A stretch of 64,000 nt of DNA from Coccinella septempunctata (Eukaryota > Arthropoda > Insecta > Coleoptera > Coccinellidae). The stretch spans positions 30,158,270 to 30,222,269 of the forward strand of contig NC_058189.1 of assembly GCF_907165205.1 (NCBI RefSeq). Direction: 5' to 3'. Both the position numbers and the translations under genes were made by a program. The stretch's first letter is position 1, and each line of letters begins with the position of its first letter. Positions 54,287 to 64,000 of this stretch are shown here, piece by piece. A model generated the notes under the pieces. The model ran no database searches and was not told where the DNA came from. It saw nothing but the letters and a program-made list of their open reading frames with translations.

Positions 54287-54990
54287 TTCAAGGAAGAGCA
54301 ACAAATATTGTTGGTATTTGTGCCACTAACCAGGATACTCCAGCTGCGAATAAAGAACAATTTTCGAATGACCTAAAGCAAGCAGTGTTGGATGGTCTTC
54401 TGAATAGAGAGGAAATAATTCTAGCAGGAGATTTCAATTCAGAAGTAGGCAAAGTCAGACAAGGTAGAGTTCTGGGTCCTTTCGGTGAACAGTGTTGAAT
54501 AGGCTGATTCCTCCTTAATATTCGAATAGAAAAAAAACAACCAAACATCATCATGTGGTGATGATTTCGACGAATTTCACAAAACTGTCAATATCTCGAA
54601 AACCAAGACACTTCTACTAGAACAAAATTTTGATATTCTGGTCAGAAATGAATTGAGCTATCACCATGTGCCGGATTGACGTCGGTTTCCGGGACACTTT
54701 GTATAACAGACTCTATAAAAGGAGCTGCAAAAGAAGCATTGGGTGAATGGAAACAAAAACAAAAACCATACTGGTAGGATAATGAACAGGAAAGAGTTAC
54801 CAATAAAAATCACGCTGAACAACAAGAACCCAGAAGTAAAAGAGAATACAAGCAAGCAGATTAATAAATAAAACGGATCATAATATAGAAAAAAATGCAT
54901 CATGGATGAAACTGACAAATCCTACCCACAAACGACAGCAATTTCAGAAAGGGAGTGAAAGGAAATATATCATTTCTATGATTTATGGTA
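54287..54990 (+). pseudogene. RTE-like LINE endonuclease remnant
   Basis: Translates to NIVGICATNQDTPAANKEQF, then LNREEIILAGDFNSEVGK (the GDFN endonuclease motif). After a gap come SIKGAAKEALGEWKQKQKPYW and the following linker region, typical of RTE-group LINEs between endonuclease and RT. Many stops. Confidence 0.6.
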
Positions 54991-55162
54991 GTATTCTGCT
55001 TCCATCTGTAAGCCAATTTGTAACTTTTCATAAGCTCACAGGAAAATTGCAATTCTGGACGTTTTCAGTGATCTGTAGCTTACAGGAATCCGTAACTATT
55101 TACGATGAGTAGTTCAAACGTAACGATTGAAATTTATTCTGGGAGGATTCTGCATTTCTTAA

Positions 55163-55377
55163 CCCTCTAATACCCAAGTCCGCCTTGAGACTGGTTGCAT
55201 ATAAGTGGATACAAAATTATTCTGCCCATGTCCGCCTTCAGTATAGGTTCATTTTGTGAGAACAGGTGTTAATGTAAATCAGTTAACTATTTGCGAAAAA
55301 ATAGAGATTACATAAGCTAATTTGAAACTATACGGAAATAATTATAAAAAAAGCAGAAAAACTTGGGCACTAGAGGG
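55163..55377. mobile_element. 215-bp piggyBac-type MITE
   Basis: TTAA (55159-55162) and TTAA (55378-55381) flank the inverted ends CCCTCTAATACCCAAGT and ACTTGGGCACTAGAGGG. CCCT start, TTAA duplication and no ORF are classic for a piggyBac-derived MITE. It is a different family from the element at 12442-16132. Confidence 0.85.
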
Positions 55378-55545
55378 TTAATAAACTTTTTAGGGTTTTC
55401 ACTCCCAATCTCTGAAACAAAATCAATTAAAAATTAAATCGACGATTTGCTCCTGCGTAAATTCTAGCACTAATTTATCAGGAGCAAATTAACTAGTAAA
55501 AATTGTTGCCTGACAATGAACTGAAAATAAATAACGTTGAAATTA

Positions 55546-55604
55546 TAATTTTAAGTGGTAACGTTTCGGAGTCTATATCAGACTCCTTCATCAGACGAAA
55601 AATC
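55546..55604 (-). ncRNA. Hammerhead-like motif, left PLE arm
   Basis: Minus strand: CTGATGA (55594-55588), extra A, perfect 6-bp stem II GGAGTC-TGATATA-GACTCC, GAAA (55567-55564), stem III A-C/G-T and a GTT triplet. Stem I pairs ATTTT with AAAAT across an internal loop. The extra A before stem II is non-canonical. Confidence 0.55.
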
Positions 55605-55858
55605 TATTCTCGAAAAAAATCTTCTGAATTGTGGCTTTTGTTTGACATTAATTGTCAATACATAGAAATAGATCAAGATAATAATTTGGCAAATTGTTCG
55701 GTAGGAATGCATCATATTTGGATCAATTTACTAAAGAAGGAGCTGTGATCCGTTAATTTCAAAATTGAATGAATCAACGTTTTTCTGTAGTCTCTATTTC
55801 TATGTATTGACAATTAATGTCAAACAAAAGCCACAATTCAGAAGATTTTCGAGAATAG

Positions 55859-55914
55859 ATTTTTCGTCTGATGAAGGAGTCTGATATAGACACCGAAACG
55901 TTACCACTTAAAAT
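55859..55914 (+). ncRNA. Hammerhead-like motif, right PLE arm
   Basis: CTGATGA (55868-55874), stem II GGAGTC/GACACC (one mismatch relative to the left arm), GAAA (55895-55898), stem III A-C/G-T, stem I ATTTT (55859-55863) with AAAAT (55910-55914). Same motif as in the inverted left arm, slightly decayed. Confidence 0.5.
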
Positions 55915-56666
55915 TATAATTTCAACGCGTTATTTATTTTCAGTTCATTGTCAGGCAACAATTTTTTCTAGTAAATTTGCTCCTGACAAATTAGTGCAAG
56001 AATTTACACAGGAGCAAATCGTCGATTTCATTTTTAATTGATTTTGTTTCGGAGATTGGGAGTGAAAACCCTAAAAAGTTCATTAAGAAGTTCAAACGTA
56101 ACACTGCAAAGAAGATAGTTACAGGAACATTTCCAGAATTGCATTATTTACGAATTTGTTAATCGGACGCTGACAGATCGATCGTACGCTACAGATTTGT
56201 AACTTACAGATGAAAACCAGAATACAACCATTAAACTCAATATACAATAATTTTTTTCAAGTGAATATTTTTCCATACACAATTTTTTATGATTATCAGC
56301 AAGCTTTTGAAAAGTTGTGGTAGAAAATATAAACTGGTTGTCGATTTCACCCTTCCTTGGCTATGGGGCATGAGTGAGAAAATAATTTGTTTCAAGTGCA
56401 TCCCCATTGAAAAATTACTTATGTTAAATTATTTTCGCACCCTATATATACATTCGAAACATGTTCCACGTGAATGAATTAAAGTGGAGTCAGACTACAA
56501 TTTTTCATTTCGAAACCAATCTCGCACTCCATAATGGAATATCGACTCATTCTTCTTTCTGCTATCTTGAAGTGAAACAAGTGATAAAAAGTATTCCATA
56601 CAGTGCTGACACACTTGGAAACACTAAATTCGTCATTTGATTGAACATAAAAGATCTACTAATTAC

Positions 56667-56941
56667 CTTCTCAAAAGTCGTAATACGTTATGAACATCCT
56701 GTAGTCTTGAGAGAGATGCTCCAACGAATTCTTCCAATTCCCATTCGGTATCAACAACATTCTGCCTATATTCAGCATAATCCTTATCGAAATATGGAAG
56801 TCTGTGATTCAAGGCATCGTATTTCTGACTCGAAATTTTATTGAAGAAATCCTTGAATTTCTGAGCGAATACTTCAATTCCCTCTATAGTACTCGATTGT
56901 AGAATTGAATACGTCACTGTTGTTTGCAGAACGTTACATAT
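56667..56941 (-). CDS. Axonemal-type dynein heavy chain exon (N-terminal tail region)
   Basis: Minus strand: polypyrimidine tract and acceptor CATCTTTTTTTCAG end at 56942. The exon is 56941-56667 and the donor is GTAATT. It reads ICNVLQTTVTYSILQSSTIE, then FAQKFKDFFNKISSQKYDAL, LNHRLPYFDKDYAEYRQNV, EWELEEFVGASL and HNVLRLLR, ending in phase 2. The pattern (YDxLxHR...FDxDY...LRLLxRFE) is the DHC_N1 tail of axonemal dynein heavy chains. It continues directly into the exon at 42164 (R then FEKL). The 275-nt exon has no stops or indels. Earlier exons would lie above 57000 but were not found in the window. Confidence 0.85.
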
Positions 56942-57322
56942 CTGAAAAAAAGATGGTATAACAAAAATATTATACAACTACACCATGAAATTCTCTTTGG
57001 AATATATGTACTTTAACTGTTATGTTATGTTCATGAATCTGAATATGTTGCTTTTTGTACCGAGTTTTGGTACAAATATAAAGTACAAATCTAAGTCGGT
57101 TCAAAAATTCAAAACTTGTCTTTTCATTGAAAAAATTATCAAGTAAAGTATGTACTAAGGCCTGAGGATGATTTAGAATGACTCGAAAACTATGGACTCC
57201 TATCACCAAATTTTATGTTAATCAAACTTAAACACCAAATATTCTCCTATAAAAACAAAAAAGGTTAACTTCTATCGTTAAGAGAGACAAAGGGGAAAAA
57301 TGAAACTGATCCGATATATATA

Positions 57323-60188
57323 CAGGGTGTTTTATCATAAACTGGACAAAGTCATATGACGTGTAGAGAACATCGGGAGAATCATTTTTTTCTTATGAAA
57401 TATTTCCCGTTTTCGAAGCATAAGGGAGATACACGGTGTTTAATGTCATTTTCGAGCGTTATTATATTGAGTGTGGTCGGTTATGTATAAGACTGGAAGT
57501 AATGGTTTCTTGTCATATCGTAGTATTTTTGGATGCTTCATTCAGAAATGGTGTAGAGCACCGAAAAAAAAATTACAAAATGGCGGAAAACCTGCAATGT
57601 TCGTGATTTTTTTTTTCGGTTGCCAAATTGATTTTCATTTCCTAAATTAACACAATTTTTAAAGGATATCTGTGAAAAAATTTTTTCAGAAATCCAACAC
57701 AACTTTTTTTTTACATGTCTACAGCGAAAAAAAAATTTCACTCGAAATTGATGAAATTTTTCACGATTGTACTTACTTTCATACCTAACACGAATATCAA
57801 AACAGAATCGAAAAATATCAAACGGTTTCGTTTTTACAGCCATTCAAATGTCCCGTTCGAATATCTGAAATAATAAAAAAACATGACACAGCTTGTGTTC
57901 TTAGGCCCATAATTTTTGAATTTGTATGTCGAAACATTCCAGATTGCAAAATGAATTTAAAAAAATCAGTGAAACTTCATTGAGAGTCGAACTCCCTACT
58001 CTGAGTTAAGTATTAATGTGAAATATGAGTCTGTTCTAAGGTTCTGAGTATACATATTAATTTTCGTTGCCGAGCAACAGTAGCTGATAGAATTTGACAG
58101 GGTATTTGAATTTTACTGAATAATTCGAGTATATTGAAACGATTTGTATGCAAACGAAAATGAAATATTCACTTTTAGAAAAAAATGATATGGTTCAGGC
58201 TTATTATGAAGCGAATTCCTCAGGGAGAAAAGCAAGGGAAATTTACGCTCGCAGATTTCCAAGCCGAAACGTTCCTAATTTTGAAACTTTCATAGAAACA
58301 GTGCGTAAATTACGTGAAGAAGGTATTCTTCACCGCAAGAAGAAGGAAACAATCCGAAATAACGAAGAACGTATCCTGGATTTAGTGAGTGAAAATCCGA
58401 TGGTATCAACGAGAACTCTAACAAATCATCCAAGTGTGAATAAGAGTAAATCCACTGTATGGAGAGTTTTGAAAAGAAATCGCTACCATCCGTTCCATTT
58501 CCATTCATGTCAAACCTTAGAAGAAGGTGATTTTGAGAAGAGGAAAGAATTCTGTGAATTTATTTTAAGAAGGACACGTGAGAATAGGAATTTCCTACGT
58601 CTCATACTGTTTACGGATGAAACAACATTCCACAGAGATGGTTTCTTCAACAAAAAAATAATATAATATGGCAAAGGGAAAATCCACATGCAACAGTAGC
58701 AAAAATAGCCAGAAGAGATTTTCTGTCAATGTTTGGGCGGAAATGAAGGATGGATTCATTATAGGACCGTACATTCTTCCTGAAACATTGACTGGAAATG
58801 GCTATAATCAATTTTTGAGGGAAACTCTGCCCGATCTATTGGAAGATATTCCTTTGAGTCACTTTCAAGGAATATGGTACCAGCATGATGGTTGCCCTGC
58901 TCACACAGTGAGGAGTGTACGAGAATTTTTAGACTCTCAATACCCTCGCCGATGGATCGGCCGATTGGGACCTGTCGCATGGCCTCTTCGTTCTCCAGAT
59001 CTTACACCTATGGATTTTTATTTCTGGGGTCATATGAAGAGTCTTGTTTATGATAAGCGAGCTCCAGTGACTTCGAGAGAAGAACTGATTCAAAGAATCG
59101 AATCAGCCGCCGAAGAGATTCGCCGAAACCGGGAAATGGTTCGTTCAGCGGTGGAAAGTGTGGCGAAAAGGGCGAGAAAGTGTATCCTGAAAAATGGCAA
59201 TATTTTTGAGAACGAATTATGAATAAATTTTATACTAATAGGTTTTTTTTGTTGCGTTTGTGAAATTGTGGAATTATTCGTAGAAATTTCCGCAATAATG
59301 CCATGCCATTAACATCTGGGAAGTATTAGCCGCCAATTTCTACTCAAACTGCATAAATTGGTTTCAAGATAGTTGCAATATTATATTCAGTTAAATTCAA
59401 ATACTCTGTCAAATTCTATGAGCTGCCATTGCTTGGCAACGAAAATTAAAAACCTTTGAACAGTCTGAATTCAGATTCCACATTTATTTTAATAGGTACT
59501 TAACACAGAGCAGGGAGTTCGACTCTCAATGAAGTTTCACTGATTTTTTTTAAATTCATTTTGCAATCTGAAATGTTTCGACATACAAATTCAAAAATTA
59601 TGGGCCTAAGAACACAAGCTGTGTCATGTTTTTTTTATTATTTCAGATATTCGAACGGGACATTTGAATGGCTGTAAAAACGAAACAGTTTGATATTTTT
59701 CGATTCTGTTTTGATATTCGTGTTAGGTATGAAAGTAAGTACAATCGTGAAAAATTTCATCAATTTCGAGTGAAATTTTTTTTTCGCTGTAGACATGTAA
59801 AAAAAAAGTTGTGTTCGATTTCTGAAAAAATTTTTTCACAGATATCCTTTAAAAATTGTGTTAATTTAGGAAATGAAAATCAATTTGGCAACCGAAAAAA
59901 AAAATCACGAACATTGCAGGTTTTCCGCCATTTTGTAATTTTTTTTTCGGTGCTCTACACCATTTCTGAATGAAGCATCCAAAAATACTACGATATGACA
60001 AGAAACCATTACTTCCAGTCTTATACATAACCGACCACACTCAATATAATAACGCTCGAAAATGACATTAAATACCGTGTATCTCCCTTATGCTTCGAAA
60101 ACGGGAAATATTTCATAAGAAAAAAATGATTCTCCCGATGTTCTCTACACGCCATATGAGTTTGTCCAGTTTATGATGAAACACCCTG
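57323..60188 (+). mobile_element. DD41D Tc1/mariner-superfamily transposon no. 2 with ~800-bp TIRs
   Basis: 2866 bp, ends CAGGGTGTTTTATCATAAAC and its inverse, flanked by TA within a TATATATA context. Left (57323 to about 58140) and right (about 59370 to 60188) TIRs match almost base for base over some 800 bp, leaving a central gene of about 1.1 kb. The TIRs diverge from those of copy 1 but share the CAGGGT start and overall design. Confidence 0.9.
58148..59222 (+). pseudogene. DD41D transposase, frameshift lesion in the middle
   Basis: ATG at 58148. HTH region (KNDMVQAYYEANSSGRKARE; RRFPSRNVPNFETF), second HTH (NKSKSTVWRVLKRNRYHPFH), first catalytic Asp in LFTDETTFHRDG. The frame breaks at 58640-58720 (stop at 58664) with probably two small indels. 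It then continues with VNVWAEMKDGFIIGPYILPE, second Asp in WYQHDGCPAHTV, third in SPDLTPMDFYFWG, 41 residues between the last two. The C-terminus RKCILKNGNIFENEL is intact; stop at 59222. Same group as the gene at 10330-11470, without its intron. Confidence 0.87.
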
Positions 60189-60202
60189 TATATATATTCG
60201 GG

Positions 60203-60820
60203 TTAGAACGTCCTACGACGTTGTCCGATACCCATTTGCCAGTGCCTTCTATCGTTGCAGGCTTCATCATCCAGTCCCCTCTCACTCATTGATTTTCTCA
60301 CACCCTCAATCCATGTTTTCTTCGGTCTTCCTCTCTTTCTATGTTCTGGCGGAATCCATCTCATCACTTTCTTTGGTAATCTATGCTCTGCCATCCTTTG
60401 GACATGTCCGTACCACACTAGCTGCTTCCGCTCTATCAATTCTGTGACCGTTTCCTTTACTCCCATATTCTCCTTTATTATCTCATTGGGCACCCTCTCC
60501 CGTCTTGATGTTCTTGATGCCCATCTTATTGCGTCCATTTCTGTAGCCTCTATTCTTCTCCTCATCTGCTCTTTCATCCGCCAAGTTTCCGATCCGTATA
60601 CAAGTGTACTCTTAATCAGGGTATCATATATTCTCATTTTCCTCTGCTTTCCTATCTCTGTGCTCCATAGAATGCCATTTAGCGAGTTAATTATTCGTTT
60701 AGTCTTAATAATTCTTGACTTGACTTCGGCGTCATCTGTCCTCTCTGTATTAAAAATGACACCTAGGTATTTATAGCTTTCGCAAATGCGAAAATAACGC
60801 TGATCCGATATCCCCGACAA
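60203..60820 (-). pseudogene. RTE-like LINE RT C-terminal fragment
   Basis: A 205-codon open frame: YKYLGVIFNTERTDDAEVKS, STLVYGSETWRMKEQ, TSRRERVPNEIIKENMG, LVWYGHVQRM, RGRPKKTWIEGVRKSM. This is the thumb and C-terminal region of RTE-type LINEs ('GRPKKTW' end). It is 5'-truncated. Its 3' end lies next to the DD41D right terminus. Confidence 0.75.
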
Positions 60821-61838
60821 AAATTAAATAAAATTGAGTACTGAGTACACCATAGTTTTAGACATCTTAGTTTTAACTCATTTGAAAGTTCTTACTGCTC
60901 TGAGTTCAGCATATGTAATTTTTTTTTCATTCAATCCATTCGTTTTCGTAATTTTCACATTTCAATTTTGAACAACGTTCGTTTTCACTTCAAGCATGAT
61001 GTGTAAATCAATAGAATTTTCACTCACTACAATTCCAATTCCAATCTGCTGTACGTTGCCCGCGATGTTTATTTTTGAAAAATAAAGAACCTATTTCAAT
61101 TCTTCCTGGCAATTATTTCAACCTTAATTGTTCATGGAAGAAACAAACAGGTAGGCCAGGCGCAAATAGAAACGCAGATTGATGAGGTGACGCAGCTTTT
61201 TCCCGCGCTGCTGCACGTACTATCTGACAAGCATATATCTATTATAACAATATTGATAACACGCGTTCTAGACTACGACAAAAAGTGAAGCCAAATCGTT
61301 GGGAGGTATCCACTTGTACGCATGCGCGAATTGGAATCCAAAATGACAATCAAGATATTGGTTAGGTTGTTTTCATCGTTGACGTTGGATGATTGAATGA
61401 AATCGAATGATGATTTATTTCAAATTTTTGTACAAATTTTGAGGAGAATTTCATATGAGGCGAAAGTTAATGAATATTAAATTCATCGAGAATGTATCCG
61501 TTTTTTTCAACTTTCAGGTGAATCAATGAAAAGAGATCAAACCAAATAAGTGCATGAAAACTGTTCACCCTATTATATGTGAAAAAATTAGTGCTGAATA
61601 GGAATGGTATTGTCCCTACTTAGTAAACTCGAAAGTGACATAATATCAAATTCATTTTATATTACTGTTTCATACCCGTCTCAATATTGCGTGTACGTGT
61701 ACCATCGAGATAGAATAGAGAGGAGACGCTATGAGATTCAATAGTGCTGGAAAAAAACGGTACCACTAGGCGTGACTAAGTCTGGGACCAATATGGTGGA
61801 TAGAACAGAGTCAGATTGAGTAAACTTTCACCATTTTT
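60821..61838. other. 1 kb without genes; contains dispersed repeat copy 2
   Basis: No ORF of interest. 61230-61375 matches the repeat at 42600-42715 in ordered blocks. The last 30 bp before Jockey E hold no TATA box. Confidence 0.5.
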
Positions 61839-61873
61839 CAGTTCGAGTCATTCGCTTGACAATAGAAGACGTG
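61838..61873 (+). promoter_or_regulatory. Jockey E internal promoter: Inr plus DPE
   Basis: TCAGTT (61838-61843) is a perfect TCAKTY Inr with +1 at 61840. AGACGTG at 61867-61873 is +28 to +34. A CTATAAAAG sequence near 61890 is inside the transcript and is not taken as a TATA box. Confidence 0.7.
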
Positions 61874-62250
61874 CTACAGTGCTCCGAGTGCTATAAAAGA
61901 GAAAGCGGAAGAGAAAGTCGAAGTGAAAGTTTACACTAGCGAAGCTACGGAATTTTCGATTCCGTTTGTGAAGTTTGTGTAGGTTGTATACGTGTATGTG
62001 TTATCGGAATTTTATTTCGTTAAAAAAGTTGGTGTTCATCTGCGGCGTCCAGGTTTCGATCGATGGTTCTGCAGAAAACATCAGGTGAGCTTATTTTTCG
62101 TATCTTTTTTTTCTGATTTTTCTCATAGCGTAGAGAATTTTTGATGAGTCGTTTTGTTTTTATGCATGAGATACATTTTTCTTTTTCGTCTTGAAAAATT
62201 TTATTTCCAATTTCTTTGAGTAGTAAAGTAATTATTAAGCAGATTTTAAA

Positions 62251-63647
62251 ATGTCTGACCATTCGGACTGCGATTCCGTAATGGAAGAAGACGCGCCAGA
62301 AATCGCAAATATCGTGTCCGAACACGATATTTTGAGAGAGGAGAACGCAAGTTTGAAAGCGAGGGTGAATGAGCTAGATAGATGCGTATCTAGCTTAGTT
62401 GCTGAGATTAAAAATCTCAGGGAGAGGCTCGAGTTGCAGGAGGGAAATAAGGAAAGTCCTTACTCCAAGGCAATCAAACAGAACATTGTTTCGAAAAATG
62501 TTCAAGAAGTGACCTTACCGGTTCAAAAACAGAAGATGGAGGTGGTCAAAACCCCTCAAAACAAAATTTCCCCACCCGCCAAAAGAGTGAGAAAGGATAG
62601 CTCCTCGTCCAATGAAGACTCAAACAAAAAAAGAGTCTTGGAAATCCCAGCCCAACAGAAAACCACTCCAGTGGAGAGGAAAGAAAAAATCCCCCCAGTT
62701 ACCCTAAGAGGTACGTCCGAATGGACGTCAATTTCCAACGCGTTAATGCGAAACGGTATTAAATACCAAAGAGCGACGACAGTAAAGGACGGTATAAGAA
62801 TCGTCCCACAAACCGCAGATGATCATAGAAGGATGACGGACTTCCTTCATAAAATAAACAGGGAGTTTTACACTCTTCAACGGGAGGAAGAAAAGAAAAT
62901 CTACGCGGTAGTGAGATACCTACCGCTGGACGCAGATATCCCGACGATCCTTGACGACCTCAAGGATCAAGGGATTATCGATGCTGAGGTCATAAGGATG
63001 ACCTCAAATATAACAAAAAGCCGATGCGCTTATTGCTGGTTAAAACCCAGAATAAGGGTATCTTCGAGGTGAGAAGGCTCTACAACATGAACTGTGTTAT
63101 TGAACCTAAGAGAAGGACGACCGGGCCTGGACAATGTTATCGCTGTCAGCGAAATGGTCATGCCCAAAGTAAGTGCACTTTTCCATGGGGGTGCGTGAAA
63201 TGCTCCGGTAATCACAGCTCCAAGGAGTGTAAGCTAACCAGGGAGAACGAGGAGCGAAATGCTTCTTGTGTTCTCTGTGGAGAGCAAGGACATCCAGCCA
63301 GCTACAAGGGATGTATCGAATGGAAATTGGTCATTAAAAAGGCCAAGAGATCGCCAAGATCAAACCAAACCAGCTCGAGGCCAACACAAAATACTCCGAA
63401 GCCAGCCCAAAACTCTTCGGAAGTGAAGAAACCCCAGGAAACTGCAACCAAAGCAGTCAAAGAGACGAAGAAACCAGAGAAAAAGACGGAAAAGGCAAAA
63501 ACCGTCAAAAAAGCCGAAACCAGAATAGGAATTTCTGGAATCACTGAGGAACTGGATAAGTTCACGAAAAACCTCCTCAGCACGATGATGCAGAATCTGG
63601 AGAAAGAGATTGAGAAGAAGATGCAGCAAATTATTAAGAATATTTAA
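62251..63647 (+). pseudogene. Jockey E ORF1 (gag-like), one 1-nt deletion
   Basis: ATG at 62251. Acidic N-terminus, coiled coil (ILREENASLKARVNELDRCV), Ser/Lys linker, RRM-like region, PRE_C2HC domain and three CCHC knuckles (CYRCQRNGHAQSKC, CVKCSGNHSSKEC, CVLCGEQGHPASYKGC), then a Lys/Pro/Thr-rich tail. One A is missing from an A-run near 63016-63020, shifting the frame after TSNIT; the rest is open to TAA 63645-63647, which overlaps the ORF2 ATG. Function as for B ORF1. Confidence 0.87.
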
Positions 63648-63989
63648 TGGCTGATGCGACGATAAAGAACAATCTCATAATCATTTCTTGGAACGTCGAA
63701 GGATTGAGAGCCCGCAGATCAGAATTCGAAGAACTGATTGACGAGAAGAGACCGGATGTCATAGCTCTCCAAGAAACAAGACTTAACCCCAACGTTCGGA
63801 TAGCATTTCCCAATTACGATATCTACAGAAATGATAGACCTAACAGCACAGGTGGCGTTGCTATACTGGCTAGAAGGAATATGGATCACCATTTCGACCA
63901 AATATTCAATGGTCAAGAAGTAGAAGCAATATCGATTATTGTGAATACCAATCGAGGACAAGTGAAGATTATTTCGACTTATAAATCAC
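63647..63989 (+). CDS. Jockey E ORF2 start (AP endonuclease), partial
   Basis: ATG at 63647 in TAATG. Open to the window end: ISWNVEGLRARRSEFEELI, IALQETRLNPN, YRNDRPNSTGGVAILAR, then STYKSPDKD. Endonuclease motifs N (SWNVEG), E (LQETR) and YK are intact so far. Confidence 0.85.
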
Positions 63990-64000
63990 CGGATAAGGAC

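Larger units (their letters stand above)
55125..56088. mobile_element. PLE-like inverted repeat pair with hammerhead-like motifs
   Basis: The left arm (about 55382-55690) and right arm (about 55785-56086) are near-identical inverted copies around a roughly 100-bp spacer. Outer flanks share a possible 14-bp target duplication AGTTCAAACGTAAC (55111-55124 and 56089-56102). Each arm carries a hammerhead-like hairpin and GTTGCCTGACAATGAACTGA-type sequence. Inverted terminal repeats with hammerhead motifs are known for Penelope-like elements. A piggyBac-type MITE (55163-55377) sits in the left flank. Confidence 0.65.
61840..63989 (+). mobile_element. Jockey-clade LINE copy E, diverged family, runs off the right edge
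   Basis: Starts at an Inr (+1 61840), with a leader similar to B and D over the first 150 bp (to TTTGTGAAGTTTGTGTAGG), ORF1 (62251-63647) and the first 114 codons of ORF2. ORF1 is roughly half identical to that of A-D, so the leader is far better conserved than the protein. Confidence 0.88.

Noticed and set aside
56970..57209. 79-aa minus-strand frame next to the dynein exon
   Set aside because: Lies upstream of the clear acceptor at 56942, has no splice donor or domain, and reads as intron.
60203..60820. 205-aa open frame as a host gene
   Set aside because: The SETWRMKEQ and GRPKKTW motifs identify it as a LINE RT C-terminus.
61886..61900. CTATAAAAG as a TATA box for Jockey E
   Set aside because: It lies about 50 bp downstream of the conserved Inr, inside the element leader, and is part of a purine-rich leader repeat.

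Overview
The window is repeat-rich insect-type nuclear DNA. It has no operons, rRNA or tRNA. Nearly everything recognisable is a transposable element (TE): Jockey-clade, RTE-like, CR1-like and R2/R4-like LINEs, Penelope-like elements (PLEs), mariner/DD41D, Harbinger and piggyBac-type elements. The only host gene found is an axonemal-type dynein heavy chain on the minus strand, seen as two consecutive exons (56941-56667 and 42164-41935). Their splice sites and phases fit exactly, so much of the right half of the window (42165-56666) is one roughly 14.5-kb intron filled with TEs.

Layout, left to right. 1-5564: two head-to-tail Jockey elements (A truncated, B nearly full length) on the minus strand. 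B abuts a LINE endonuclease exon-like fragment (5566-5743) whose other half lies at 19372-19735. Between these halves sits a 13.6-kb foldback-like element (5744-19362) with a 9-bp target duplication, giant inverted-repeat arms and about 148-bp iterated subrepeats. Its left arm carries nested insertions: a DD41D transposon (7012-12217) that itself holds an RTE LINE (7861-9710) and a GC-rich unknown insert, a piggyBac-type TTAA element (12442-16132) that holds a Harbinger (12481-15613), and a truncated LINE tail. The uninterrupted right arm supplies the pre-insertion sequence for each. 19736-23922: a CR1-like LINE with an intact ORF2. 23923-26401: mostly unassigned. 26402-32586: a truncated Jockey-type LINE head-to-head with Jockey C. 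C is interrupted by a 306-bp insert that contains a textbook hammerhead ribozyme. 32587-36170: a degenerate LINE. 36170-37860: TAACC-rich repeats and a hammerhead-like motif. 37857-40325: an R2/R4-like LINE. 40900-41380: a tandem duplication with a short ORF.

Right half: dynein exon; PLE fragment with GIY-YIG endonuclease; another hammerhead-like motif; a three-copy minisatellite; a scrambled Jockey D (46253-53240) hit by a nearly intact mariner (49571-50862); RTE remnants; a PLE inverted-repeat pair with two hammerhead-like hairpins and a small piggyBac MITE; dynein exon; a second DD41D transposon with TIRs of about 800 bp (57323-60188); a LINE tail; and the first 2.1 kb of a diverged Jockey E that runs off the window.

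Common logic: the Jockey copies with a 5' end share an Inr at +1 and a DPE at +28 to +34. All copies that cover the junction join ORF1 to ORF2 by a TAATG stop-start. I found no host-beneficial gene system; the most notable novelties are the self-cleaving ribozyme insert, the foldback structure and the conserved Jockey expression signals. The species is not determinable by eye; insect is a confident inference, and an order-level call is not.
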